Source: Erysipelothrix anatis
GTDB taxonomy: Bacteria > Bacillota_I > Bacilli_A > Erysipelotrichales > Erysipelotrichaceae
Direction: 5' to 3'
Length of the DNA stretch: 64,000 bases
Assembly: GCF_009828745.1 (NCBI RefSeq)
Contig: NZ_WTSX01000001.1
Span: forward strand, 62,001 to 126,000
This document shows, one piece after another, positions 43,455 to 52,439 of this stretch. The notes beneath the pieces are model-generated. The model made no database searches. It was not told the DNA's origin and worked only from the letters and a program-made list of their open reading frames with translations. Numbering within the stretch: position 1 is the first letter of the stretch; each line of letters begins with the position of its first letter. Made by a program: the position numbers and the translations under genes.

Positions 43455-46115
43455 TCATCTCTCATGCTTTGATTTAAACCAGATAAGAATCGATACTCCA
43501 CATAATGCAAGACCACTCATCATCAAAACAAGTCCTATTGGATTGTTTGCAACGCCAGTAGATGGTAACGCATCTTCTGATTCGTGCGGACTCTCTGGTT
43601 TAGGGGGTTCAGATGGATTCACAGGGTCAGTTGGATCGATTGGAAGTACGTCCGCTTTCCACTGTGCACGATACGTTACGTTCCCTTGCACGGTTTCTGT
43701 TTGCACTGGATCCCATCCAATAAATGTGTAACCTTCGCGGATGGGTGTGCCGACAAACTGTGGCATAGGATCACCCATTGCTGCCTTGAATTGCTGACGC
43801 TCAAATATTGATGCGTCAGCACTACCATCTTCATAAATAATGGTATAAACAGTGATTGGTTCTTCTTTCGCAATCCATTGGGCATAAAGGTGAACATCAG
43901 AAATTGCTGGGGCCGTAAAATTGTAACGTTGCGTTAAGGCTTCGTCACGATACCACCCTTCGAACGTATACCCTGATAAGGTTGGGTTTACAGGTTCCTT
44001 AAACACATCCATATAAGAAACCGTTTCTTCATTAACTGGCGTTCCACCATTTGCTTCATATGAAATCGTGTACTTATTAATTGCCCATTGAGCTGTATAG
44101 ACTTGGTCTTGGGTGACTGTATCTTCTGGAAGTGGGGACCATCCTGTAAAGGTATAGCCCTCACGTTTAAATGTTCCTTGATAGGCAGGTGTTGTGGTAC
44201 CGGCATCGACTGTATAGCTTTGATCTTCAAATATCTCCGCTTCAGCAACTCCGTCGGTATACGTAACTGTATACGACTCAATAGGCACAACTTCATCCCA
44301 GACCGCATACAAGGTTACCCCTTGTTGGGGATAGATAATTTCATTAAACGGATCATATATCACATCCGCTTCCGTGGCATTCTCATCAGTTGACCAACCC
44401 CTAAAGGTATAGCCTTCACGACTAAGGTTCACAGATTCATCATCAATGATTGAACCCAATTTATGAATGAACCCTAGTTTATAATAGCTTGATACGACAG
44501 ATGAATCATCAGCCTCATAGTACGTTGTACCATCAAAGGAATCCATCGCCATTAATCCAAAAGCTCCGCCATTCGCATCGTATTTAATCCATGATGCTTG
44601 AACCGCACCATGTGCTTTATACCGATCATTAAGACGTTGATCGTTTAATAAGAGTTCACCTTTACCGGTATACGTATTATCCGCCATTCCTTCTGGTTTA
44701 TATGGCACTGTAGGAACTGCACTACGCTCTACTCCTGCAGTTATTTCTGTTTGGTTCGGTACAAGTAAACTCCCGTTAATACCCAAAATGTCTTGAAGGA
44801 GTTGGGTTGAGTCTACTCCTTTATCCACATTTATAATGTTATCAGTGCCGTTTTGAGTAGTTTGATTGTTTGAAATATCTTTGTAATTACTAGAATGATT
44901 TAAAACTCCATCATTATTGTAGACTCTATTACCAAGGAATAAACTATTGTTTCTTGAAACGGTTGCTGTCGCAAATGTCCCTGCACCACTTAAGCCAATT
45001 GCACCACCACGTTGTTCAAGTGACGAGTTTTCGTCTCCCCCTTGATTACCGACAAACGTTGACCCATGAATCGTATTCGTCATTCGAGATGAACCACCAT
45101 TTTTAAAATATTGGATCGCTCCACCACTATAACCAGCACCATCTAATCCATATGCTTTGTTTTCGTAGAACGTACTGTTGGAAATTGTTGTTGTCAGACC
45201 AGGATTACCTGTTCCTTGAAACATGATTGCACCACCATCATCATAGGCGATATTATAGGCAAACGTAGAATTCGAAATCGTAAACTCAGCGCCATCACGG
45301 CCATCAAAAACATAAATTGCACCACCGTCAAATGTCTTCTGAGGGGTTATACCATTTCCATTTGTCTCATTACCAATAAAATATGACTGATCAATTGAGA
45401 CATTACCTGTTAGGTAGTGTAACGACATTGCCCCGCCACCACCGCCAAACACTCCTGTAAAGGCAGCTTTGTTAATATTGTTGCGGAATACTGTATTTTG
45501 AATTTGAAGGTTTGCATTGTATCCTTTTGAAGCAATCGCTCCTGCTTCATATCCACCTGCAGTTCCTGAGTTATTCTCAATCGTCGAATATGAAATCAAG
45601 ACATTGGAGTTTGTTCCTAAGTACATCGCAGGCCCACTTCCGGCAGTATTATTAAATATATGGGTATCCACAATTTCTGTCTTTGCATCTGCTTGGGTGT
45701 CTATGTTTAATGCACCTTGTGTTGCATTTTGAAGGGTTAATCCTTGAAGTGTTAACGTTCCACTGGTTAACTTATTTGTAATAAGGCGGTTAGGAATTGC
45801 GCTCCCTTCCATATCTAGGTCAGTAATTGTTAGTGAGCCATTCCCACTTATAGTAATACCTCCCGTATCCCATACGACGTGATTACCATCGATTGTTACT
45901 GTTTTACCATTAAGAACGATATCTACATCACTTGAAACAAATGCAGTATCAAGTTGCAATATCGTGCCATCGTCTGCATTTGCAATTGCTTCTTTCAAAG
46001 CATCCACAGTCTGAATTGTACTTTTCTCATTCGCATGAATTGGTGTTAATCCAAATACCAATAAGAATGACATAACGACAGCAATAAATGTATTTCGTTT
46101 GACGTTTTTCATCAT
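43455..46115 (-). CDS. LPXTG surface protein with beta-helix and InlB-type repeats
   Basis: The 886-aa wall-anchored protein has a signal peptide (1-28). A right-handed beta-helix region spans about 35-430, with many Asn/Ser/Gly-rich turns and pattern G(A/G)A(I/M) at each coil (GGAIYVFDGRDGAEFTISNS, GGAIMFQGTG). This is the pectate-lyase-like or polymorphic-membrane-protein type of fold. Four InlB/MucBP-type beta repeats follow (about 530-830, GYTFEGWYRDE, GYTFIGWDP), then a Pro-rich linker, LPSTG, a membrane segment and a basic tail. Likely an adhesin or polysaccharide-binding protein. AAAGGAG precedes the ATG. Confidence 0.88.
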   Translation of the reverse strand: MMKNVKRNTFIAVVMSFLLVFGLTPIHANEKSTIQTVDALKEAIANADDGTILQLDTAFVSSDVDIVLNGKTVTIDGNHVVWDTGGITISGNGSLTITDLDMEGSAIPNRLITNKLTSGTLTLQGLTLQNATQGALNIDTQADAKTEIVDTHIFNNTAGSGPAMYLGTNSNVLISYSTIENNSGTAGGYEAGAIASKGYNANLQIQNTVFRNNINKAAFTGVFGGGGGAMSLHYLTGNVSIDQSYFIGNETNGNGITPQKTFDGGAIYVFDGRDGAEFTISNSTFAYNIAYDDGGAIMFQGTGNPGLTTTISNSTFYENKAYGLDGAGYSGGAIQYFKNGGSSRMTNTIHGSTFVGNQGGDENSSLEQRGGAIGLSGAGTFATATVSRNNSLFLGNRVYNNDGVLNHSSNYKDISNNQTTQNGTDNIINVDKGVDSTQLLQDILGINGSLLVPNQTEITAGVERSAVPTVPYKPEGMADNTYTGKGELLLNDQRLNDRYKAHGAVQASWIKYDANGGAFGLMAMDSFDGTTYYEADDSSVVSSYYKLGFIHKLGSIIDDESVNLSREGYTFRGWSTDENATEADVIYDPFNEIIYPQQGVTLYAVWDEVVPIESYTVTYTDGVAEAEIFEDQSYTVDAGTTTPAYQGTFKREGYTFTGWSPLPEDTVTQDQVYTAQWAINKYTISYEANGGTPVNEETVSYMDVFKEPVNPTLSGYTFEGWYRDEALTQRYNFTAPAISDVHLYAQWIAKEEPITVYTIIYEDGSADASIFERQQFKAAMGDPMPQFVGTPIREGYTFIGWDPVQTETVQGNVTYRAQWKADVLPIDPTDPVNPSEPPKPESPHESEDALPSTGVANNPIGLVLMMSGLALCGVSILIWFKSKHER

Positions 46116-46300
46116 AATCTCCTTTCAATGTTCTTTATGAATCTACCTAAATTATAAAATGTAGCAAAGAATGAGATCTCGTCAGTGTTACAGAAGAATG
46201 AAACAGTGTACCAGAGAATTAAAATATGGGTGTTTTATTAAAATACATAGAATGACGTTCCATAAATTCGGCTGTATATTTCGTATTTATTTATATGATA

Positions 46301-46326
46301 AAAAAAACCGCTACATAACGTAGCAG
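46301..46326 (-). terminator. Terminator-like hairpin downstream of the possible small gene at 46375
   Basis: ACTGCTAC and GTAGCGGT pair around GTTAT, followed by seven T on the minus strand. The nearest upstream minus-strand frame is the small one at 46375-46533. Confidence 0.75.
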
Positions 46327-46374
46327 TCTTGGTTGGATATACACACTCGTTTTGAAGTTCTCTCAGTTATTAGG

Positions 46375-46533
46375 TTAAACCTCATATTCGCCATATACTA
46401 AACTATGAAATATCCTAAACATAGAAAAATCAACACGAATTAAGTTAGTCCACCCCTTATGGTTATCTTTATGATGTCCACCAATCAATTTGTAAGGGAG
46501 TTGCACAGCTATAATTCGCAACTCACTCATCAT
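46375..46533 (-). CDS. Possible small protein of 52 aa
   Basis: Two ATGs at 46533/46530 follow GGAGTG at 7-nt spacing and open a 52-codon frame ending in TAA. The product starts MMSELRIIAVQLPYKL and has a His-rich middle (GGHHKDNHKG). No family is recognised. A good terminator lies about 50 bp downstream on the same strand, which supports a transcript here. The frame may also be a fragment of a larger lost gene. The rest of 46116-46800 holds nothing else I can name. Confidence 0.35.
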   Translation of the reverse strand: MMSELRIIAVQLPYKLIGGHHKDNHKGWTNLIRVDFSMFRIFHSLVYGEYEV

Positions 46534-46783
46534 TGGCATTCACTCCAACTTGATAATTGCGACATCATCGAATTGTGCCCTTTTCAATATAAACATTGAA
46601 CTGCATTCTTCGTCATTGTGACTAAGCTTATATCCATTCTTTTTCTTTCTCTGTTATTCTGGTTTTAGTTATGCTTATGTTATCACTTCGTACATACTGA
46701 AATACATACATGGGAGAATAGAACCTTGATCGAAAAATTATGCATTTTAAATAATACTGCAACTATTTTGAACTCTTAAGCAA

Positions 46784-46812
46784 GAAAAAAAACTGCCAAG
46801 AATATTAGCAGT
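46784..46812 (-). terminator. Terminator of the small gene at 46805
   Basis: ACTGC and GCAGT pair around an 11-nt loop, with eight T at the end on the minus strand. The stop codon of the small gene is inside the hairpin. Confidence 0.7.
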
Positions 46813-46978
46813 CTTTCTTCTTATCAACCTGATCTTTTGTGATTTCATTGTTGGTATCACTTCCAAAATCAATGATTTCATTGCCAACGTCCTCACCAAA
46901 ATCAATGAGTTCTGACTCAAATGAGCCACCCCTATAATCTTTAAACAAATCGTAAATCGAAATTACTTTAATCTTGAT
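46805..46978 (-). CDS. Possible small acidic protein with a non-standard start
   Basis: A 57-codon minus-strand frame (IKIKVISIYDLFKDY at the start, then an acidic part in which ELIDFGEDVGNE and EIIDFGSDTNNE are two copies of one unit) ends inside a terminator. A full AGGAGG lies at about 46984-46989, and 6 nt after it the codon is ATC (46978), with ATT three codons later. The only in-frame ATG (47026) is 48 nt upstream and overlaps a likely -10 box (TATACT). Either a rare ATC/ATT start is used or the true start was lost. It is encoded between the TetR gene and the beta-helix protein. Function unknown. Confidence 0.4.
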   Translation of the reverse strand: MKIKVISIYDLFKDYRGGSFESELIDFGEDVGNEIIDFGSDTNNEITKDQVDKKKDC

Positions 46979-47069
46979 AAAGTTCCTCCTCTGTTTGTGT
47001 GCATATTGCACAGTATAATACCGCATCGCTCGTTCAGAGTAACGTGCGAGCTCTTAACTAAAAATGGGA

Positions 47070-47765
47070 TTAGTATTCAATCGCTAAAACTTCATCAAGC
47101 GTCGGGCATTGGATGTCGTCTCGTTCAATGTGGTGTGCTAGAAACTCAATTAAATATTCTAGCATAAGCATCACCGCTTGCTCAGTACTTTGATTTTTTG
47201 TAAAAATACGCTTGGAAAATCCACCATGGAGAATATAACAAAAATCGATGATATAATCTTCTTTTTCCGGATTAAAATAACCCAATTCAAAGCATGGTGC
47301 ATAAAGCAAACGATTTCGCGTCAGCATATCTTGATTCGTGACGATTGTATTAACATGATGTGTTTCAATTGGGAAAGTATCAAAATACAATTCCAGTTTT
47401 GATAATACATAATCGGAGTGTTTTGAAGCAAAGACATACTCATAGATTTCTGGATTTGGAAATGAGCACTCAGCATAGACTCGCCACGATAATAAAAGTG
47501 CCATAATCGGATCATAATCGCTATTAAGAATTCGATCAAATCCATAGAGATAATCAGTCACACTATCAATCATTGCAAGTGCAACCAAGCTATCCAGGTT
47601 TTCAAAATAATTATATATTGTGGCACTGTTGTAGCCAGCCCGGTCGGCTATATTGCGAATTGTAAGTTTATCAATTCCTTCGACGGCCGCAATTTCTTTT
47701 GTGGCATCAATGAAATAGCGCATCGTTCGATACTTTTGCTTACTCACTTTAATTTTCGGATTCAT
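47070..47765 (-). CDS. TetR-family regulator
   Basis: The 231-aa protein has a TetR helix-turn-helix (about 12-60, VEGIDKLTIRNIADRAGYNS then ATIYNYFENLDSLV) and a long ligand-binding C-terminal domain. AGAGGC precedes the ATG. It is divergent from the BCCT transporter operon with a 223-bp shared upstream region, so it is the first candidate to control that operon. Confidence 0.88.
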   Translation of the reverse strand: MNPKIKVSKQKYRTMRYFIDATKEIAAVEGIDKLTIRNIADRAGYNSATIYNYFENLDSLVALAMIDSVTDYLYGFDRILNSDYDPIMALLLSWRVYAECSFPNPEIYEYVFASKHSDYVLSKLELYFDTFPIETHHVNTIVTNQDMLTRNRLLYAPCFELGYFNPEKEDYIIDFCYILHGGFSKRIFTKNQSTEQAVMLMLEYLIEFLAHHIERDDIQCPTLDEVLAIEY

Positions 47766-47885
47766 AAATCAGCCTCTTTCTTTGTTTAATTATAGCAGTT
47801 GAATGCATGCAAACACAAAAACAGTGTGAAATCTTATGGTTTTCAAACAAACGCCCTCCTAAATCGTCGTTTTTTCAAAAAACAT

Positions 47886-47945
47886 GTGATATATTTCACT
47901 ATTTTTTGAATATTGTCTCAAATTATAATCACTTGATTATATAAT
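47886..47945 (+). promoter_or_regulatory. CRP/FNR-like dyad and -10 candidate of the BCCT-OCD operon
   Basis: TGTGA-TATATT-TCACT (14-bp core 47886-47899) is the reverse complement match of the site at 2384-2397. A TATAAT at 47940-47945 is the best -10 box, with another at 47924-47929. No clear -35 box is visible, which suits an activator-dependent promoter. The ATG is at 47989 behind AAGGAGG. Confidence 0.5.
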
Positions 47946-47988
47946 GGTCATGTGATTAGTTTGAGAGAAAACTATCAAGGAGGAAGAT

Positions 47989-49560
47989 ATGGATACACAA
48001 TCCAAGAAAAAGGCGAGTATCGATAAAGGTCTATTTTTCATACCTTTATCTATCGTCATTGTATTTTGTGCATTAGTTGCACTATTCCCAAAAGCATCCG
48101 AAAATGCTTTTAACGGAATATTTGGAGTCATTACGGGTAATTTTGGTTGGGCACTGCAATGGTTCTTCCTAGCCAATACTTTTATTATGGTTTACCTTGC
48201 ATTCAGCCAATATGGCAACAAGAAACTCGGAAACGAAAAACCAGAGTTTAGCACACCAGTTTGGCTCGGAATGCTCTTTGCTGCTGGAACTTCGGGGGTC
48301 GCTATCTATTGGGGATTTAGCGAATGGTTCCAATACGCAACGGCACCACCTTTCGACATTGTGCCACTGTCACGTGAAGCAATGACCTATGCGTCAACCT
48401 ACAGCTTTTTCCACTGGGGACCTTCAGCATATGGTCTATATGCAACTGTAGCAGTTGTATTTGGGTTTTTCTTCTTTGTTAAACGCGAAAACACAAACCG
48501 TCCGAGTACTGCTTGTGCATCCGTTATTGGAGAGAAAAACGCTAAAGGATTACTCGGAAAAGTAATTGATATCGTCTATATGATGGGGATCATTGGTGCT
48601 GTATCGGCAGCGATTGGACTTTCAACACCTTTAATCAGTGCAATCATTGTTGATCTCTTCAACATTCAATATACGTTGTGGATTGATGCCGGAATTCTAA
48701 TTTTCTTTACTATTTTCTTTGTATTTGGAGTTTATGGTGGGTTACAAAAATCAATGAAATTGATCAGTAATATCAAACTTGCAATGGTCATCGGACTCCT
48801 AGCTTTTGTATTCTTAATAGGTCCAAAATCATACATGTTAAACAACTTTACAGATAGTATGGGAACCTTTGTCAGTGATTATTTCCGCATGATGATGACT
48901 ACTGAGCCACACTCTGCTGGTACATTCCCGCAATCATGGACCATTTTCTTCTTTGCATGGTGGTCAGCATATGCCTTAAACACAGGTATTTTCTTAGCTC
49001 GCATCTCACGTGGCCGTACGATCAAACAACTTGTTCTTGGTGCGACTGGTGCTTCTTGCGTTGGTTGCTGGTTGCATTTCATTATTCTTGGTTACTATGG
49101 CATGAATGCTTATGAAACAGGACTCGTAAATGTCATTGAAATTTTCCAAACCCAAGGAATTACTGATGCTATTATCGCCATTATTAAAACAATGCCACTA
49201 GCAACGGTCGTTCTCGTAGTGATGCTCGCAGTTATGGCCGTATCAACCGTCACAGTTATTAACAGTGCTGCCTATACACTCGCAATCGTATCAACGAACG
49301 ATCTTCCTGCCAATGAGGAACCTGGACGTACCAACCGAATATTCTGGGCAATTGCACTTGGGGCCTTAGGACTTGTTCTTATTTTCATTGGTGGTTTGGG
49401 ACCTATTCAAACTATCAGTCTCTCTACCGGAATCTTAACGATGGTTATTATTGTGATAATCTTCATTGCCTTCTTTAAACATGACGGTAAGAAATGGGAT
49501 GAATATATGGAACGTAACGAACGATTAGACGCATTAGAAAACAATGCTAAGGAGAACTAA
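47989..49560 (+). CDS. BCCT-family transporter
   Basis: The 523-aa membrane transporter has 12 hydrophobic segments. It carries the BCCT family pattern GVAIYWGFSEWFQYATAPPF near residue 100. The signature region FFFAWWSAYALNTGIFLARI, then SRGRTIKQLVLG, lies near 320-350. The family moves betaine, carnitine, choline and similar compounds with Na+ or H+ or by exchange. AAGGAGG lies upstream of the ATG. The OCD-family gene begins 2 nt after its stop, so the enzyme probably handles the imported compound or a product of it. Confidence 0.9.
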   Translation: MDTQSKKKASIDKGLFFIPLSIVIVFCALVALFPKASENAFNGIFGVITGNFGWALQWFFLANTFIMVYLAFSQYGNKKLGNEKPEFSTPVWLGMLFAAGTSGVAIYWGFSEWFQYATAPPFDIVPLSREAMTYASTYSFFHWGPSAYGLYATVAVVFGFFFFVKRENTNRPSTACASVIGEKNAKGLLGKVIDIVYMMGIIGAVSAAIGLSTPLISAIIVDLFNIQYTLWIDAGILIFFTIFFVFGVYGGLQKSMKLISNIKLAMVIGLLAFVFLIGPKSYMLNNFTDSMGTFVSDYFRMMMTTEPHSAGTFPQSWTIFFFAWWSAYALNTGIFLARISRGRTIKQLVLGATGASCVGCWLHFIILGYYGMNAYETGLVNVIEIFQTQGITDAIIAIIKTMPLATVVLVVMLAVMAVSTVTVINSAAYTLAIVSTNDLPANEEPGRTNRIFWAIALGALGLVLIFIGGLGPIQTISLSTGILTMVIIVIIFIAFFKHDGKKWDEYMERNERLDALENNAKEN

Positions 49561-49561
49561 C

Positions 49562-50524
49562 ATGAAATATATCACAGAAGCTCAAATTAAAGAAATTGTT
49601 ACAATGCCGATGGCACTTGATATCTTTCGTCAAGCCTATTTAGAAAATGTACAAGGTCTTATTTATACGGGGGATCGTATTGTCATGCCGATTATTGATG
49701 TTGAAAACAGTGCACAATGGCTCACAGCTATTAGCAAAACAAAACCCTACTTTGGCTCTAAGTTTTCTTCAGTCTTTCCAGCAAACTTGAATAAGGGATT
49801 ACCTAGTGTAATTTCTACGATAAGTCTTTATTCCAATCAAACGGGGGAATTGGAAGCATTACTTGAAGCTAACTATCTCACTGCAATTAAGACTGGCGGA
49901 AGCGCTGGTGTTGCTACTGATGTAATGGCACGTAAAGATGCTCGAACATTGGGAATCATCGGCTCTGGATTACAAGCATTTACGCAAGTCCTTGCTATTC
50001 AAGAAGTTCGTGAACTTGAAGCAGTCTATGTTTATGACATTAAGGAAGAATATATCAATGCCTTCATTGAGCGCATTCGTACTGTTCAGAACAGACCCTA
50101 CCAAATTATCGCTGCAGAAAGTGCCGATGCTTGTGTCGCAGCATCTGATATTATTTGTACATGTACAACCTCACATACACCAGTATTCAGCGCACAAGCG
50201 CTTCGTGAAGGTGCTCATGTAAATGCAATCGGATCATTTACACCATACATGCAAGAGATTGAGGAAGATGTTGTTGTCAAAGCAAGCCGCATTATTACTG
50301 AACATGTTGATGGATTGTGGGCCGCCGCTGGGGATGTCATCATACCTGTCGAAAAAGGACTCATAAGTAAGGAAAAAGTCGTCGGATCCGTCGGTGATGT
50401 TCTTGCTGGTAATGTTATCGCACGTGAAAACGATAAAGAAACAACATTGTACGAAAGCGTCGGATCATGTGTCCTTGACGTTGCCATTGCAATTGCTTCT
50501 TATGAAGCGATTACGAATGAATAG
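49562..50524 (+). CDS. Ornithine cyclodeaminase/mu-crystallin family enzyme (second copy)
   Basis: The 320-aa protein has the same family plan as the one at 4241-5227: FGSKFSSVFPANLNKGLPSV as substrate loop, IIGSGLQAFTQ as Rossmann motif and GSFTPYMQEIEEDV where true cyclodeaminases carry the catalytic Asp. Unlike the first copy, the conserved RTGA at the substrate carboxylate is KTGG here. The Arg that holds the carboxylate is thus replaced by Lys, which suggests a different or altered substrate. ATG 49562 follows AAGGAG that overlaps the end of the transporter gene. Confidence 0.85.
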   Translation: MKYITEAQIKEIVTMPMALDIFRQAYLENVQGLIYTGDRIVMPIIDVENSAQWLTAISKTKPYFGSKFSSVFPANLNKGLPSVISTISLYSNQTGELEALLEANYLTAIKTGGSAGVATDVMARKDARTLGIIGSGLQAFTQVLAIQEVRELEAVYVYDIKEEYINAFIERIRTVQNRPYQIIAAESADACVAASDIICTCTTSHTPVFSAQALREGAHVNAIGSFTPYMQEIEEDVVVKASRIITEHVDGLWAAAGDVIIPVEKGLISKEKVVGSVGDVLAGNVIARENDKETTLYESVGSCVLDVAIAIASYEAITNE

Positions 50525-50556
50525 TCTTAGCAGTTTTACATTGTGTTACGTATAAA

Positions 50557-50590
50557 AAAGAAAGATTGGTTCCCTGGAACCAATCTTTTT
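50557..50590 (+). terminator. Terminator of the BCCT-OCD operon
   Basis: AAAGATTGGTTCC and GGAACCAATCTTT form a perfect 13-bp stem with a 2-nt centre and a T-tract. Confidence 0.9.
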
Positions 50591-50673
50591 AGTAGCCTCA
50601 GTAGCTACTGTTTCTACGGAACGACTTTTAATTTCACTAGCACCAATAATCCTCAATCGGAAAAGCTCATGCT

Positions 50674-50772
50674 CTATATATATGCATCGCTAATATGCTC
50701 AATAAGACTGTTTACAATACTTTGAGCATCCTCGATACTAGCGAATTTGTGGCTTATATGAATATTAACCAT
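50674..50772 (-). CDS. Possible small protein of 32 aa or gene remnant
   Basis: ATG 50772 follows AGGAG at 9-nt spacing and opens a 32-codon frame (starts MVNIHISHKFASIEDAQSIV). It lies directly after a broken frame on the same strand. It may be the truncated remains of a gene that once followed it. No family is recognised. Confidence 0.3.
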   Translation of the reverse strand: MVNIHISHKFASIEDAQSIVNSLIEHISDAYI

Positions 50773-50773
50773 T

Positions 50774-50929
50774 TTAAAGAACTCCTATAGTTCTATTATC
50801 AATGATTCTCGATTTCGATTGCTCATATTCGTGTGGATAAACATGGTTCTCATAAATGGTCGAAAGTAAGGAATTCAACTCTTTACGGGCTTCTTGTGTT
50901 GCCTAATCAATTTTAAGTTGATTAAACAT
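50774..50929 (-). pseudogene. Broken gene with an in-frame stop
   Basis: A minus-strand frame from ATG 50929 to TAA 50774 has 51 sense-like codons interrupted by a TAG at 50903-50905. After the stop it reads ATQEARKELNSLLSTIYENH and continues protein-like with charged residues. A single C-to-T type change would explain the TAG. The 32-codon frame starts just past its end. The family is not recognised. The rest of 50593-50970 has nothing else I can name. Confidence 0.35.
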
Positions 50930-50971
50930 TATTCCATGTTTCTTAAAAATCAGAGTACATATAAAAAATAT

Positions 50972-50999
50972 AAAAAAAACGTTCCTACATAGAACGTTT
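50972..50999 (-). terminator. Terminator of the tRNA-Val gene
   Basis: AAACGTTC and GAACGTTT pair around TATGTAG, with eight T at the end on the minus strand. Confidence 0.85.
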
Positions 51000-51013
51000 G
51001 CATTTGTAATAAA

Positions 51014-51089
51014 TGGTGGACCATAACGGGCTCGAACCGCTGACCTCATCCACGTCAAGGATGCGCTCTCCCAACTGAGCTAATGGTCC
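51014..51089 (-). tRNA. tRNA-Val (anticodon GAC)
   Basis: This is a 76-nt cloverleaf with acceptor arms GGACCAT and ATGGTCC, discriminator A and an encoded CCA. The anticodon arm CATCC-TTGACGT-GGATG gives GAC. The D arm starts TAGCTCAGTTGGGAGAGC and the T arm has GGTTCGAGCC. Confidence 0.96.
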
Positions 51090-51280
51090 ATTTGCTCTCA
51101 TATGATACCATAGCCGAATGCCTAACTCAATGATAATTTGCAACAATTTTAAGAATCTTGAAATCTATTCGGGAATTGATTCGTTTTACACTGAACATCC
51201 ATTTCTACGAGCGTCTATTGGTGATTTTATGTTTCCAATCTTAATCCCTAATTTTTACTGTTAGTATCTTTGAAATATTT

Positions 51281-51309
51281 AAAATGCACCTCTATAGAAG
51301 GTGTATTTT
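51281..51309. terminator. Stem-loop after the membrane protein gene at 51351
   Basis: AAAATGCACCT and AGGTGTATTTT form a nearly perfect stem around CTATAGA with A/T tails on both sides. It probably ends the operon of DUF1307-type genes on the minus strand. Confidence 0.75.
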
Positions 51310-51350
51310 ATTTAACTAACGTACCGATTGTGAGTATCCTTTTTAGTTAA

Positions 51351-51857
51351 CTATTCATTGTTGGGTACGGATGGCGCATGCGTTTGCCCTTGATCAATCT
51401 TTTCCGGTTGATCGGGCCAATAGTAGTACGAATACGTGTTTTCTTTTAGATAAGTATTAATGACTTTTGTGTAAAAACGCGGGACTTGGGTACGTTCGTA
51501 CATTGAATAGTAGTCTGTGACGTAGAGCTCGCCGTCAATCGTTTCTGGGTCTTCTATCGAATAAATGCAATAGAGGCTAAAAGTACTTAAGAAACCGAGC
51601 ACAACCAAAACCCCGAAACTTTTGAGAAGCCATCCCATCATTTTTGGTAATTTCTGGCTCGTGTTGATCAGACTAAAAATTGTCCATCCAACTAAAACCA
51701 TAAGTGGTACAAACATAAAACCAATATGCAGTTTAGCATACGTACTTCTTAGTGCTACCTGACGATTATCAAGGATTGCATTTATAAGTAAAAATATTAA
51801 GATTACAAACATGTTTGCAATTGCGAATATTTTATAGTTTCTACTGAACCGCTTCAC
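51351..51857 (-). CDS. Unknown membrane protein
   Basis: The 168-aa protein has four hydrophobic segments (about 10-30, 45-65, 68-78, 85-105) and a soluble C-terminal third. No family is recognised. A longer frame opens at 51947 inside the preceding gene. I chose GTG 51857, which overlaps the stop of the lipoprotein gene by 17 nt and has AGGAG at 6-nt spacing. This makes the two genes translationally coupled. The start KRFSRNYKIFAIANMFVI has positive residues before the first span, as expected. Confidence 0.6.
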   Translation of the reverse strand: MKRFSRNYKIFAIANMFVILIFLLINAILDNRQVALRSTYAKLHIGFMFVPLMVLVGWTIFSLINTSQKLPKMMGWLLKSFGVLVVLGFLSTFSLYCIYSIEDPETIDGELYVTDYYSMYERTQVPRFYTKVINTYLKENTYSYYYWPDQPEKIDQGQTHAPSVPNNE

Positions 51858-52392
51858 AAGTCGCTCCTTCTTGCTTTTCGGACATGAGTGTCCTAATCCA
51901 AGATTGTTTTCGATCAAAATCAGTAGCACCTTCATTAAACAGGCCAATTTCCACTAAATCATCTGCGCTCGCAATTTCAAAATCAGCTGACATCACGTAT
52001 GTAAAAATCGTTCCTTCAAAGAAAGCTGTAGTTGTGATTCCTGGGTACTCATTATCATCATAAATCTCTTCCAAATTCATTTCAGCAATCACATCTTCTA
52101 CAGGGATGTCTGAATCCCCTTGAATTGGTGAAAGATCCATTGATATTGTGGTCTTTTGTTTCGTTACAAAACCGCCCTTAACTTCATATTCAGTTGTAAC
52201 TTGGCTTTGAATATCATCTACGGGAACTTCGACCTTACAAACATAGTTTTCTATAATTTCGACGGGTTCAATTTTCTCTTCTGGTACCTTGTCCTGTTGT
52301 GTTGCAACCTCTTGAGGTTTTACTTCTGGTTCTTTCGTACAACCACTCAACAATACGAGTGCTAACGTTGCAAAGATAATACATTTTTTCAT
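51841..52392 (-). CDS. DUF1307-type lipoprotein
   Basis: The 183-aa lipoprotein has a signal MKKCIIFATLALVLLSGC with the lipobox at Cys18. A linker rich in Glu, Pro and Lys and a soluble domain follow. The domain resembles the smaller protein encoded at 52440 (CKVEVPVDDIQSQVTTEYEV against CKGADMLGLPAKVTQTITT, and matching DLSPI/DIKAL parts). It is a diverged paralogue with an added N-terminal linker. The function of DUF1307 (YehR-like) proteins is not known. AGGAGG precedes the ATG. Confidence 0.75.
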   Translation of the reverse strand: MKKCIIFATLALVLLSGCTKEPEVKPQEVATQQDKVPEEKIEPVEIIENYVCKVEVPVDDIQSQVTTEYEVKGGFVTKQKTTISMDLSPIQGDSDIPVEDVIAEMNLEEIYDDNEYPGITTTAFFEGTIFTYVMSADFEIASADDLVEIGLFNEGATDFDRKQSWIRTLMSEKQEGATCEAVQ

Positions 52393-52407
52393 TCCTGTCT
52401 CCTCCTA

Positions 52408-52432
52408 GAAAAAAAACTCACTTTCGTGAGCT
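52408..52432 (-). terminator. Terminator of the lipoprotein gene at 52440
   Basis: CTCAC and GTGAG (extended to AGCTCAC) pair around GAAA, followed by eight T on the minus strand. Confidence 0.8.
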
Positions 52433-52439
52433 TTATACT

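Noticed and set aside
47070-50524. TetR-BCCT-OCD region as a mobile element
   Set aside because: No integrase, transposase, direct repeats or tRNA junction flank it; the genes look native in codon use.
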